DNA from: Candidatus Enterococcus ferrettii
GTDB lineage: Bacteria > Bacillota > Bacilli > Lactobacillales > Enterococcaceae
Direction of reading: 5' to 3'
Assembly: GCF_017377655.1 (NCBI RefSeq)
Contig: NZ_JAFREL010000091.1
Location: 1-42,599 of the forward strand
DNA: 42,599 bases
The notes beneath the pieces are model-generated. The model saw only the letters and a program-made list of their open reading frames with translations, did not search any database and was not told the DNA's origin. Below, piece by piece: positions 1 to 7,314 of this stretch (its first letter is position 1; each line of letters begins with the position of its first letter). Position numbers and translations under genes: made by a program.

Positions 1-42
1 CTTTTGGGGGTCGGTACAGGTACAGTGTGCAGCAGACTTTTT

Positions 43-396
43 TTAATTGGCGGGTGTTATTGGCAATGAAGCATCGTCCGCTTCATCGTATAGCGTAGTG
101 GGGATGCCGTTTTCAGTTTTTATGATTAGATGATAGCCGAATTGATCTTGAATTGTGAGTTTATTTTTAGTCAACTCTATTAATTGGTAGACAATTTCTT
201 TTCCATCAATCATAATAGACAAATCGGGATAAATAGTGAGCACATGGTTTTTGGCTTCTTTTGGATGAAAGAACGACCAAGAGCCGACATAAAGTGGACC
301 AGGATCTTCTGACAAAGCCTCCTCTTTACGCAAGAACAATCCAAGAGCCCCAGCAATTACGGAGGCGCCTACAAAAACATGCCATTTTCTTTTCAT
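43..396 (-). CDS. Small membrane-anchored or exported protein, DUF4828-like
   Basis: This is a 117-residue protein of unknown function. The start is the ATG at 396-394. A TTG directly before it would only add one Met, and AAGGAG lies 7 bases upstream of the ATG. Residues 1-22 form a short basic then hydrophobic segment (MKRKWHVFVGASVIAGALGL) followed by RK, which looks like a signal anchor or uncleaved signal. The remainder is a compact beta-rich domain with GSWSF near residue 39 and the pair LTIQDQFGYHL / IIKTENG. From memory this resembles the lactobacillales family DUF4828, an assignment made without a search. It is transcribed divergently from sfsA. No function can be assigned. Confidence 0.7.
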   Translation of the reverse strand: MKRKWHVFVGASVIAGALGLFLRKEEALSEDPGPLYVGSWSFFHPKEAKNHVLTIYPDLSIMIDGKEIVYQLIELTKNKLTIQDQFGYHLIIKTENGIPTTLYDEADDASLPITPAN

Positions 397-399
397 CAA

Positions 400-502
400 A
401 AAGCTCCTTCCCTACAATCTTTCATTTTACTATATAATAAAGAATGTCTGATGACTATCGGACTTAAGTACTATTTAATAATTTTAAAGGATTTTGATAA
501 AG
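400..502. promoter_or_regulatory. Divergent promoter region between the DUF4828-like gene and sfsA
   Basis: This AT-rich intergenic stretch separates two divergent genes. A TATAAT lies at 433-438 on the plus strand, but no convincing -35 box is seen at 16-18 bases upstream. It is proposed as the shared control region mainly from its position. Confidence 0.3.
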
Positions 503-1234
503 ATGCAGTATACAAATGTTCAGCTCGCGTATTTTTTAGAACGACCAAATCGATTTATCGCTCATTGTCGGTTATTAAAGACTGGTGAAATAGTAGTAGC
601 TCATGTAAAAAATACGGGAAGAGGAAAAGAGATTCTGTTACCTGAGGCGTTAGTGTCGCTTAATTACCAACCCTCTCCTAAACGAAAAACCGATTACGAC
701 CTGATTGCTGTAAAAAAAGGAGATATGTGGATTAATATAGATTCACAAATCCCTAATACTTTGGCAGCGAACGGACTGTTACAAGGAAACATTACCCTGC
801 CTCATCTAAGAGGTCAATTATCTTTTCTAAAAAGAGAATATCAATATGGTCATTCAAAGTTCGATATCTATTTTGAAACTGATGTTGGGGAGAAGGGATT
901 TGTGGAAGTAAAAGGGATGACTTTGGAAAACCATGGAATTGGTGCCTTTCCTGATGCACCTACTATCAGAGGAAAGAAGCATGTTTTGGAATTAACTGAA
1001 GCAGTATTTGAAGGTTATCACAGCTATTTATTATTTATTGTGCAGTTTTCTAAAATTAAAGCTGCTACTATTCATCGAACTATGCAGCAAGATTTTTTTC
1101 AAGCTGTTAAAAAAGCAGAGCAAGACGGCGTGACTATTTTAGCGTATAATTGTGAAGTAGATGAATCAACGATTGAGTTGCTAGGGGAGATTCCTTTTGA
1201 TTTAACTCAAGCGTTTATCGATCCTAATCTGTGA
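503..1234 (+). CDS. sfsA: SfsA family protein (sugar fermentation stimulation protein)
   Basis: SfsA-family proteins have an N-terminal OB-like domain and a C-terminal PD-(D/E)XK nuclease-like fold. Their biochemical role is still unclear; in E. coli the gene was linked to maltose metabolism. This 243-residue protein is of normal length. Typical signatures are visible: an N-terminal LERPNRF segment, the FDIYFE then GFVEVKGMTLE block that would carry the nuclease-like acidic residues and lysine, and FPDAPTIRGKKHVLEL. The ATG at 503 is preferred because AAAGGA ends 11 bases upstream. A TTG at 494 lies too close to that site. The next gene begins 15 bases after the stop, so the two are probably co-transcribed. 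Confidence 0.9.
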   Translation: MQYTNVQLAYFLERPNRFIAHCRLLKTGEIVVAHVKNTGRGKEILLPEALVSLNYQPSPKRKTDYDLIAVKKGDMWINIDSQIPNTLAANGLLQGNITLPHLRGQLSFLKREYQYGHSKFDIYFETDVGEKGFVEVKGMTLENHGIGAFPDAPTIRGKKHVLELTEAVFEGYHSYLLFIVQFSKIKAATIHRTMQQDFFQAVKKAEQDGVTILAYNCEVDESTIELLGEIPFDLTQAFIDPNL

Positions 1235-1249
1235 AAGGTGGAAATGAAC

Positions 1250-2251
1250 ATGATCAATTTAGGAATTATCGGAACGAATTGGATTACACATCAATTTGTA
1301 GAGGCAGCTTTAGATACTGGTAAATATCAATTAGCAGCGGTTTATTCTCGAAGATTAGAAACAGCACAAGAATTTGGCGGGCGTTATGGAGATGTGGAGT
1401 ATGCAGTGGATCTTCCAACATTCTTCGACATAGCGCATCTCGATACCATTTATATTGCCTCACCTAATAGCTTGCATTTCGAGCAAACTAAAATGGCTAT
1501 TTTAGCTGGCAAAAATGTAATTGTTGAAAAACCGGCATTTTCGACGCCAAAAGAAATGGATGAAATTATTAAACTTGCTAATGAGAAACGGGTATTTTTC
1601 TTTGAGGCAGCTAGAAACATTCACGAGAAAGCATTCAAAACAGTTGCGGACTTCTTACCTTTAAAAGATCGTATTTTAGGAGCTGATTTCAGCTTTGCTA
1701 AATATTCTTCACGATATGACCTTGTATTAGATGGGGAAGAACCAAATATTTTTTCACCTCATTTTTCTGGAGGAGCGTTAGTTGATTTGGGGGTATATCC
1801 TATCTATGCAGCTTTGGCCTGGTTTGGGATGCCTAAAGAAAGCCATTATTTTGGCAATCTGATTTCAACTGGAGTTGATGGACTAGGTATTGGTGTCCTG
1901 CGTTATGACAATTTTGATGTGTCTATCCGTACTGGCAAAATTAACGACAGCTATCAGAAAGCTGAAATTTACTTGGATAATGGAACACTTGAAATGAATG
2001 CGATTAATTCAATTGATGAAGCTGTTTTTCATGATCGGAATCACAAGAATCGAGAAAAGCTAACGGTGCAACAATTAGAAAATCCAATGGTTGAAGAAGC
2101 AGAAATATTTGCGCAAGTTTTATTGAATCCAGAAGATCGTGATTTAGGCTTGCTCTATGAAGAATGGGTAGAGTTGGCGCGTAACGTAAATCAAGTATTA
2201 TATGACATGAGAAAAAGTGCAGGTATCGTTTTTGATGCCGATGAAAAGTAG
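1250..2251 (+). CDS. Gfo/Idh/MocA family NAD(P)-dependent oxidoreductase
   Basis: This is a predicted cytosolic dehydrogenase of 333 residues with an N-terminal Rossmann domain (GIIGTNWI at the start) and a C-terminal alpha/beta domain. The catalytic-type EKP motif is present (VIVEKPAFSTP), as is the GGALVDLGVYP motif, where the usual His is Tyr. The substrate is unknown; family members oxidise sugars, inositols or trans-dihydrodiols. The start is the ATG at 1250, giving 8-base spacing from AAAGGTGG. A GTG at 1238 and an ATG at 1244 sit on or next to that site. The gene is wedged between sfsA and a DEAD-box helicase gene with very short gaps, which suggests an operon without an obvious functional link. 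Confidence 0.85.
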   Translation: MINLGIIGTNWITHQFVEAALDTGKYQLAAVYSRRLETAQEFGGRYGDVEYAVDLPTFFDIAHLDTIYIASPNSLHFEQTKMAILAGKNVIVEKPAFSTPKEMDEIIKLANEKRVFFFEAARNIHEKAFKTVADFLPLKDRILGADFSFAKYSSRYDLVLDGEEPNIFSPHFSGGALVDLGVYPIYAALAWFGMPKESHYFGNLISTGVDGLGIGVLRYDNFDVSIRTGKINDSYQKAEIYLDNGTLEMNAINSIDEAVFHDRNHKNREKLTVQQLENPMVEEAEIFAQVLLNPEDRDLGLLYEEWVELARNVNQVLYDMRKSAGIVFDADEK

Positions 2252-2259
2252 AGGATTTT

Positions 2260-3432
2260 ATGAGTAATCAACAACTAGTAACTTTTTTGCAAAAAAATTG
2301 GGAAGCTGCAGGTTTTTCTACACCGTCCTTAATTCAATCGGAAGTGTATGAGCCTATTACTGACGGGAAAAATTTAGTTGGTGTAGCTCCAACTGGAAGT
2401 GGAAAAACTTTGGCGTACCTGTTACCACTGCTAAATAAATTAAAACATAAAGAAGCAAATCAGCTGTTAATTCTAACTTCTTCACAGGAATTGGCGATGC
2501 AGGTAGTAGAGGTAACTCGAGTATGGCTTAAGGGCTCAGATTTGCAAGTCCTGCCATTAATTGGTGGAGCCAATATCAAGAGACAACAGGATGGACTAAA
2601 GAAAAAGCCAGAAGTAATAATTGGTACGCCAGGACGAGTTATGGAACTAATGACTAGTAAAAAGCTGAAAAGTCATCAGTTTAAAACAGTTGTATTTGAT
2701 GAAGTGGATCAGCTAATTCAAGGACAAAACTTACAGCTTATTCAACGGATATTAAAGAGCGTACCTCAAACTGTTCAGCGACTGTATTTCTCAGCAACGG
2801 CTGACAAGGTTCTTTCTGAAATTCAACAAATTGATAACGACTTAGTTGTTGTAGACGTCAGTAAAACTGATAAAAGCCAGGGAGAAGTTACTCACTTTTA
2901 TCTAGAAATCAGCGAACGAAAAAAAGTAGACAGCCTGCGCCGTTTATTAAATCTTCCGGCATTTTGGGGATTACTATTCTTCAATCAATTAAATGATCTA
3001 GGTGCTGCGGAGCAAAAACTTTTATTTCACAAACTTCCAGTAGCCAGTTTGGCATCTGATCAAAACAAACAATTGCGTAAACAGGCAATTGATAAGTTAA
3101 AAAAACATCAGCTAGTAGGCTTATTAACTACTGATATTGCCAGTCGCGGGTTGGATGTTGAGGCCATGCCTTTTGTTGTAAATGTAGATTTTCCGAAAAC
3201 AGAAGAGAGCTACCTTCATCGAGCAGGGCGTGTTGGTCGAATGGGGAATGAAGGAATTGTCATCTCTTTTGTTACCACCCAAGAGTTAGCGGGAGCTAAG
3301 AAGATAGCTAAGAAATTAGGAATCACTTTAGAGGAAGTTTATCTTTATGGTGGGATGCTGACTACAGAAAAACCTGAAAAAACCGAAATAAAAAATAAAA
3401 AGAAAAAAAGCAAAGTAAAAAGGCGCAAATAG
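2260..3432 (+). CDS. DEAD-box RNA helicase with a DEVD motif II (YfmL/CshC-like)
   Basis: This is an ATP-dependent RNA helicase, probably acting in ribosome assembly or RNA turnover. Its 390 residues show the standard motifs in order: Walker A APTGSGKT at 43-50, SSQELA in place of PTRELA, GTPGR, motif II DEVD at 147-150, SAT at 178-180, ASRGLDV and HRAGRVGRMG from 320. Motif II is DEVD rather than DEAD. The tail is lysine/arginine rich (IKNKKKKSKVKRRK) and would suit RNA or ribosome binding. From memory, small Firmicute helicases such as B. subtilis YfmL have a similar length and act on the large subunit; that equivalence is inferred. AGAGGA lies 4 bases before the ATG. The stop codon lies inside a terminator. 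Confidence 0.88.
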   Translation: MSNQQLVTFLQKNWEAAGFSTPSLIQSEVYEPITDGKNLVGVAPTGSGKTLAYLLPLLNKLKHKEANQLLILTSSQELAMQVVEVTRVWLKGSDLQVLPLIGGANIKRQQDGLKKKPEVIIGTPGRVMELMTSKKLKSHQFKTVVFDEVDQLIQGQNLQLIQRILKSVPQTVQRLYFSATADKVLSEIQQIDNDLVVVDVSKTDKSQGEVTHFYLEISERKKVDSLRRLLNLPAFWGLLFFNQLNDLGAAEQKLLFHKLPVASLASDQNKQLRKQAIDKLKKHQLVGLLTTDIASRGLDVEAMPFVVNVDFPKTEESYLHRAGRVGRMGNEGIVISFVTTQELAGAKKIAKKLGITLEEVYLYGGMLTTEKPEKTEIKNKKKKSKVKRRK

Positions 3433-3442
3433 TGCCTTTTTT
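3417..3442 (+). terminator. Rho-independent terminator of the helicase operon
   Basis: AAAAAGGCGC (3417-3426) pairs with GTGCCTTTTT (3432-3441) around a 5-base loop, with one G-T pair, and ends in a run of T. The arms overlap the last codons and the stop of the helicase gene. Confidence 0.85.
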
Positions 3443-3444
3443 CC

Positions 3445-3473
3445 TTGCGTAACGCTCATTAAATCGCTAAAAT
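3445..3473 (+). promoter_or_regulatory. Promoter of tRNA-Arg
   Basis: A -35 box TTGCGT (3445-3450) and a -10 box TAAAAT (3468-3473) are separated by exactly 17 bases. The tRNA starts 10 bases after the -10 box, so transcription would begin a few bases before the mature 5' end. Confidence 0.7.
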
Positions 3474-3483
3474 GTAATAGTAT

Positions 3484-3557
3484 GTCCTTGTAGCTCAGCA
3501 GGATAGAGCAATCGCCTCCTAAGCGATAGGTCGCTGGTTCGAACCCAGTCAAGGACG
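3484..3557 (+). tRNA. tRNA-Arg, anticodon CCT
   Basis: A full cloverleaf of 74 nt can be folded by eye. The acceptor is GTCCTTG/CAAGGAC with discriminator G, the D stem is GCTC/GAGC, and the anticodon stem is ATCGC/GCGAT around loop CTCCTAA (anticodon CCT, reading AGG). The variable loop is AGGTC, and the T arm GCTGG/CCAGT closes around TTCGAAC with one G-T pair. The 3' CCA is not encoded. The gene stands alone between its own promoter and a strong terminator. Confidence 0.96.
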
Positions 3558-3560
3558 TTA

Positions 3561-3600
3561 AATAATCCCTGTTAGAGTTGATCTAACAGGGATTATTTTC
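3561..3600. terminator. Terminator between convergent tRNA-Arg and the aminopeptidase gene
   Basis: A perfect 15-bp stem is formed by AATAATCCCTGTTAG (3561-3575) and CTAACAGGGATTATT (3583-3597), with a 7-base loop. TTTTC follows on the plus strand. It lies just after the tRNA and 13 bases beyond the aminopeptidase stop, so it could serve both convergent units. Confidence 0.85.
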
Positions 3601-3612
3601 TTGTATCAAATA

Positions 3613-4854
3613 CTACTGCGCCCAATCGCCATCTCTAAATACTGGAACCCGGCTCCCGTCCTCACGAATACCATCAATTGACATCTTATTTGAGCCAACC
3701 ATAAAGTCCACATGAGTTTGACTGTTGTTTAAGCCAGCTTGTGTTAGCTCTTCTTCAGACATTTCGGTGCCGCCTTCAACGCTAAATGGATAAGCTGCTC
3801 CTAAAGCTAAATGGTTTGAAGCATTTTCATCAAATAATGTATTATAAAATGTAATCCCTGATTGAGAAATAGGTGATGGATCAGGAACCAAAGCTACTTC
3901 TCCTAAATGTTTGGCGCCCTCATCAATATCAAGTAAAGAGGCTAATACTTCTTGGCCTTCTCTCGCAGAGAAATCAACGACCTGGCCATCTTTAAAAGTA
4001 AATTTCATATCTAATAAAGTGGTTCCAGCATAGCTCAATGGTTTAGTACTTGTAATGTAGCCATCTACACGGTTTCGATCAGGAGCAGTGAACACTTCCT
4101 CTGTAGGCATATTTGCCATGAACTCGTTGCCATCAGCTGCAAAACTACCAGCACCTTCCCAAATATGATTTTCGGGCAGACCAATTAATAAATCTGTTCC
4201 TGGAGCAGTGTAATGAAGTGCAGAAAATTGCTCCTTATTTAATTTTTCCGCCTGTGCTCGCATGTTATTATCGTGTTTGCGCCAAGCCTTAATGGGATCA
4301 TCATTATAAATACGAGTAGTTTTGAAAATTTCATCCCATAAAGCGTCAAGCTGCTCTTCGGACGTATCAAGCTTTGGAAAAACTTTTTCTGCCCAAGCAG
4401 GACTCGCTGCTGCTACGACCGTCCATCGCAATTTATTCGCTTGAGTAGCCTGCATAACCGATTTCAATGCTTTTCCACGTGACTGTTGATACGTCGCAAC
4501 CCGGTTTGTGTCAACCCCCAGCAAAGCATCTGGATCAGAAGAAACAATGCTAACCCGGCTAACACGCTTTTTAGCATAATCCTCCGCTTCCGCTTTTTTA
4601 TACTCTGGAATGGTTAAAAGGTGATCCTCTGCGGCATTCATTAAAAACTCACGTTGAATAAAATCGTCATTCCATTGAACAATGACCTGAGCTGCTCCCA
4701 ATTGATAAGCATGGGTGGTTACGAGACGTGCCAATGGTGCTTGATCAACGCTAGCATATACAACTACTGTCTCTCCCTGCTGTGTATTAATTCCAACCTC
4801 AGCGATTAATCGTGCATATTTTTTTAAATTGTCTAAGAAGTTCGGTAATACCAT
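3613..4854 (-). CDS. pepS: Aminopeptidase, M29 family (PepS/AmpS type)
   Basis: This is a cytosolic dinuclear-metal exopeptidase that removes N-terminal amino acids from peptides. Its 413 residues are normal for the family. Metal-ligand positions are all in place: a Glu in TEEVFTAP (252/253), E319 in HLGEV, H348 in NASNHLALG, and H381 with D383 in HVDFM. This order matches Staphylococcus aureus AmpS as I remember it. The ATG has GGAGGA 6 bases upstream, and an extended -10 (TGCTATGAT) precedes it. The gene is transcribed on the minus strand downstream of flavodoxin but has its own promoter. Its role is probably general peptide use and is unrelated to the polysaccharide genes. Confidence 0.92.
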   Translation of the reverse strand: MVLPNFLDNLKKYARLIAEVGINTQQGETVVVYASVDQAPLARLVTTHAYQLGAAQVIVQWNDDFIQREFLMNAAEDHLLTIPEYKKAEAEDYAKKRVSRVSIVSSDPDALLGVDTNRVATYQQSRGKALKSVMQATQANKLRWTVVAAASPAWAEKVFPKLDTSEEQLDALWDEIFKTTRIYNDDPIKAWRKHDNNMRAQAEKLNKEQFSALHYTAPGTDLLIGLPENHIWEGAGSFAADGNEFMANMPTEEVFTAPDRNRVDGYITSTKPLSYAGTTLLDMKFTFKDGQVVDFSAREGQEVLASLLDIDEGAKHLGEVALVPDPSPISQSGITFYNTLFDENASNHLALGAAYPFSVEGGTEMSEEELTQAGLNNSQTHVDFMVGSNKMSIDGIREDGSRVPVFRDGDWAQ

Positions 4855-4880
4855 TTTTATTCCTCCATTCCTTTAAAACT

Positions 4881-4889
4881 ATCATAGCA
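4881..4889 (-). promoter_or_regulatory. Extended -10 promoter of the M29 aminopeptidase gene
   Basis: On the minus strand TGCTATGAT gives a TGn extended -10 element. The -35 position 17 bases upstream is a T run from the flavodoxin terminator. The site lies 27 bases upstream of the start codon. Confidence 0.5.
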
Positions 4890-4903
4890 TTTCTTTTTCA
4901 TAC

Positions 4904-4934
4904 AAAAAAGGAATCTTCCTTATTGAAAGATCCC
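4904..4934 (-). terminator. Rho-independent terminator of the flavodoxin gene
   Basis: On the minus strand GGGATCTTTC pairs with GAAGATTCC (about 9 bp with one bulge and one G-T pair), followed by TTTTTT. It starts 8 bases after the flavodoxin stop codon. Confidence 0.75.
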
Positions 4935-4941
4935 TCGGAAA

Positions 4942-5385
4942 TTACGAAGCAGCTTCAACTAATTTTTTAGCGAATGCTTCTAAATTTTTAATGTCCTCTT
5001 CTTCTGCGGCCATTTCAACTTTGACGTTCTCAGCGCCTTTTGAAGCACCTGCCTTGGCAAATGCGTTATCAAAATCATCTACAGATTTACAATATTGTTC
5101 ATAAAACGTGTCTCCCGAGCCGCAAACGCCGTAAACTTTACCAGATAAATCCAACTCTTGCAATTCGTCATAAAAATCAACAATCTCATCAGGTAAATCG
5201 CCCTCGCCATATGTGTAGGTAGCGACAATACATATATCAGCAGCTTCAAAATCTTCTGCATCAACTTGGGTGCATTCGTCAATTTCTACTTCAACATTCA
5301 AGTTCTCAAAAGCTTCAGATACGATATCGGCAATTTCTTCTGTATTTCCAGTCATGCTTGCGTAAACAATTTTTGCTAGTGTCAA
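4942..5385 (-). CDS. Flavodoxin, short-chain
   Basis: This is a small FMN-binding electron carrier of 147 residues. The phosphate loop is SMTGNTE at 10-16. The two isoalloxazine-contacting loops are visible as TYTYGEGDLPDE and GSGDTFYEQYCKSVDDFD, the latter with its aromatic residue. The protein is strongly acidic, as usual for flavodoxins. The start is a TTG at 5385, because AAGGAGGA ends 7 bases upstream and the product then begins MTLAKIVYASMTGNT. A second in-frame TTG at 5391 abuts the ribosome site. The partner reductase is not in this window. The gene has its own promoter and terminator, so it is a single-gene unit. Confidence 0.92.
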   Translation of the reverse strand: MTLAKIVYASMTGNTEEIADIVSEAFENLNVEVEIDECTQVDAEDFEAADICIVATYTYGEGDLPDEIVDFYDELQELDLSGKVYGVCGSGDTFYEQYCKSVDDFDNAFAKAGASKGAENVKVEMAAEEEDIKNLEAFAKKLVEAAS

Positions 5386-5418
5386 AAACAATTCCTCCTT
5401 GAAATTATATGTGGGCTG

Positions 5419-5427
5419 ATTATACCA
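5419..5427 (-). promoter_or_regulatory. Extended -10 promoter of flavodoxin
   Basis: On the minus strand TGGTATAAT is a perfect extended -10 (TGn plus TATAAT). No good -35 box is seen. It lies 33 bases upstream of the flavodoxin TTG start, with AAGGAGGA between them. Confidence 0.65.
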
Positions 5428-5474
5428 AAAGTCTATGAAAAAGGAAATGCTTCTTTTATGGATTTGTTAAGCAT

Positions 5475-5503
5475 TTGTTCGCTTAATAGGGTTATGTTAA
5501 AAT
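5475..5503 (+). promoter_or_regulatory. Promoter of map and the YihY-family gene
   Basis: TTGTTC (5475-5480) and TAAAAT (5498-5503) are separated by 17 bases. They lie about 28 bases upstream of the map start codon. AAGGAG lies between the promoter and the ATG. Confidence 0.5.
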
Positions 5504-5530
5504 GGAAAGGATGAAAAAGGAGACGAGAAC

Positions 5531-6295
5531 ATGATCACATTAAAATCACCGAGAGAAATTGAAATGATGAACGAGTCAGGCGAATTGTTAGCGGATGTTC
5601 ATCGACATTTACGTACATTTATTAAACCAGGTATTTCTAGCTGGGATATTGAAGTTTTTGTTCGGAAGTTTATTGAAAGTCATGGTGGCAAGGCCGCTCA
5701 AATTGGTTTTGAAGGATATAAATATGCGACTTGTTGCAGTATTAATGATGAAATTTGTCACGGTTTTCCTCGAAAGAAGCCTTTGAAAAATGGTGATCTG
5801 ATCAAGGTAGACATGTGTGTAGAATACAAAGGTGCAATGTCCGACTCTTGCTGGTCTTACGCTGTTGGTGAGGCTTCTCCTAAAATTCAACGATTGATGG
5901 AAGTTACTAAAAAGTCTTTGTATATTGGTATCGAACAGGCTCAGGTGGGTAATCGCATCGGTGACATTGGGCACGCTATCCAAACATATGCAGAAGGTGA
6001 AGGATTTTCGGTCGTACGCGATTTTGTTGGTCATGGTATTGGACCAACTATCCATGAAGAACCTGCAATTCCTCACTATGGTGAAGCTGGTAAAGGTCTT
6101 CGCTTAAGGGAAGGTATGGTTATTACAATTGAACCAATGATCAACACAGGTGATTGGCAAATGAAAATGGATCCGAATGGTTGGACCGCGTATACTCGTG
6201 ATGGTGGTTGGAGCTGCCAATATGAACATACCTTAGCGATTACAAAAGAAGGACCTAAATTACTAACTTCTCAAGGGGAAGAAGGAACTTATTAG
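5531..6295 (+). CDS. map: Methionine aminopeptidase, type I
   Basis: This enzyme removes the initiator Met from nascent proteins as they leave the ribosome. Its 254 residues form a single pita-bread domain without an N-terminal extension. Metal ligands are visible: D94 and D105 (KVDMCV, AMSDSC), H168 (GHGIG), E201 (IEPMI) and E232 (YEHT). Substrate-contacting H77 (CHGFP) and H175 (IHEEP) are also present. AAGGAG sits 8 bases before the ATG. A YihY-family gene follows after 13 bases and is probably co-transcribed. All key residues are present, so activity is expected. Confidence 0.95.
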   Translation: MITLKSPREIEMMNESGELLADVHRHLRTFIKPGISSWDIEVFVRKFIESHGGKAAQIGFEGYKYATCCSINDEICHGFPRKKPLKNGDLIKVDMCVEYKGAMSDSCWSYAVGEASPKIQRLMEVTKKSLYIGIEQAQVGNRIGDIGHAIQTYAEGEGFSVVRDFVGHGIGPTIHEEPAIPHYGEAGKGLRLREGMVITIEPMINTGDWQMKMDPNGWTAYTRDGGWSCQYEHTLAITKEGPKLLTSQGEEGTY

Positions 6296-6308
6296 AAAAG
6301 GAAACACT

Positions 6309-7235
6309 ATGCTAGAAAAAATAAAAAGCAATGAAAAATTGATGCGACTGATTGAATCTATCCAAACCCACGTGAAAGAAACTGAAATAGGCGACCGCTC
6401 TGTTGTAGTCGCCTATTATTTATTGCTATCTTTTTTTCCACTACTTATTGTTATCGGAAATTTGCTTCCTTATTTGAGTGTTACTCCCGAAACGGTTTTA
6501 CCTTATGTTCGAGAGATTATTCCTAAAGAAATTTATGAATTTTTAAAACCGGCGATCGAAAGTTTGCTTTCTAATAACTCTGGGAGCTTATTGTCTATTT
6601 CTGTGTTAGCGGCAATCTGGTCTTCCAGTAAAGGGGTTAACGCCTTGCAAACTGCCTTAAATCGTGCATATGGTGTAGAAGATCGAGGGAATTTTGTCAT
6701 TAGTCGAATCGTTTCCGTAGGAATGGTAGGCGTCTTATTGATGGCAGTGATTGCTATTGCTTTATTCTTTAGTGTGGGGCAACTGATTATGGACAGTTTG
6801 CAACCCTTGCTAGGTTTTTCAACCACGTATATTGATATTTTTACTCGACTGCGCTGGCCGGTTACTTTGTTAGGTTTGCTTATCATTTTAAGTGCAATTT
6901 ATATGGTAATTCCCAATGCCCGCATTCGATGGAAATATACACTTCCTGGTACCTTTTTTGCTACTTTGGGCTGGATGGTTTTGGCACAGGGGTTTGGTTT
7001 GTATGCGAGTACTTTTGCTAGAAGTATTTCCGGTTATCAAATTATCGGGAGTTTCATTGTACTAATGTTGTGGCTTAATTTTGCAGCAACAATTGTTATC
7101 TTTGGCGGAATCATTAACGTTACTCTTGAAGAACTTCACACTGGTCGTGAGGTTCGTGAGGGAAGCAATAGGATTAACAAGCTTTTAAAATTTTTCCAAA
7201 AAAAGTCATCAAAAAGTGATAAATCTGACCAATAA
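6309..7235 (+). CDS. YihY/BrkB (formerly Rbn) family integral membrane protein
   Basis: This 308-residue membrane protein has about six hydrophobic helices. The first helix carries VVAYYLLLSFFPLLIVIGN, a typical family block, and later segments include SSKGVNALQTALNRAYGV and a conserved Gly-rich helix near GSFIVLMLWLNFAATIVIFGG. The cytosolic tail is basic. E. coli YihY was once thought to be RNase BN, an assignment since withdrawn, and the function remains unknown. AAAGGA lies upstream of the ATG. The gene follows map closely and precedes the promoter of the polysaccharide locus. Confidence 0.88.
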   Translation: MLEKIKSNEKLMRLIESIQTHVKETEIGDRSVVVAYYLLLSFFPLLIVIGNLLPYLSVTPETVLPYVREIIPKEIYEFLKPAIESLLSNNSGSLLSISVLAAIWSSSKGVNALQTALNRAYGVEDRGNFVISRIVSVGMVGVLLMAVIAIALFFSVGQLIMDSLQPLLGFSTTYIDIFTRLRWPVTLLGLLIILSAIYMVIPNARIRWKYTLPGTFFATLGWMVLAQGFGLYASTFARSISGYQIIGSFIVLMLWLNFAATIVIFGGIINVTLEELHTGREVREGSNRINKLLKFFQKKSSKSDKSDQ

Positions 7236-7259
7236 CTTGGGTAACCTTTGTTTAGATGG

Positions 7260-7287
7260 TTGTAAAGCAGAAGAAATTCGATATAAT
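7260..7287 (+). promoter_or_regulatory. Promoter of the epa-type polysaccharide operon
   Basis: A consensus -10 TATAAT (7282-7287) is preceded 16 bases upstream by TTGTAA (7260-7265). The initiator-transferase gene starts at 7315 with AAAGGTGG 9 bases before its ATG. No operator-like repeat is obvious. Confidence 0.65.
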
Positions 7288-7314
7288 ATTTTTTGAGAAA
7301 GGTGGGATGGCAAA

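Noticed and set aside
1..69. Plus-strand open frame from the window edge (LLGVGTGTVCS...) that could be the end of an upstream gene
   Set aside because: Too short to judge, all three frames give plausible short tails, and it runs into the minus-strand DUF4828-like gene.
3484..3600. Integration site of a mobile element at tRNA-Arg
   Set aside because: No integrase gene and no second copy of the tRNA 3' end is seen, and the flanking genes are ordinary housekeeping genes.
5609..6076. Antisense open frame of 155 codons opposite map
   Set aside because: It lies wholly inside the well-supported map gene, has no ribosome site and its translation looks like a codon-bias shadow.
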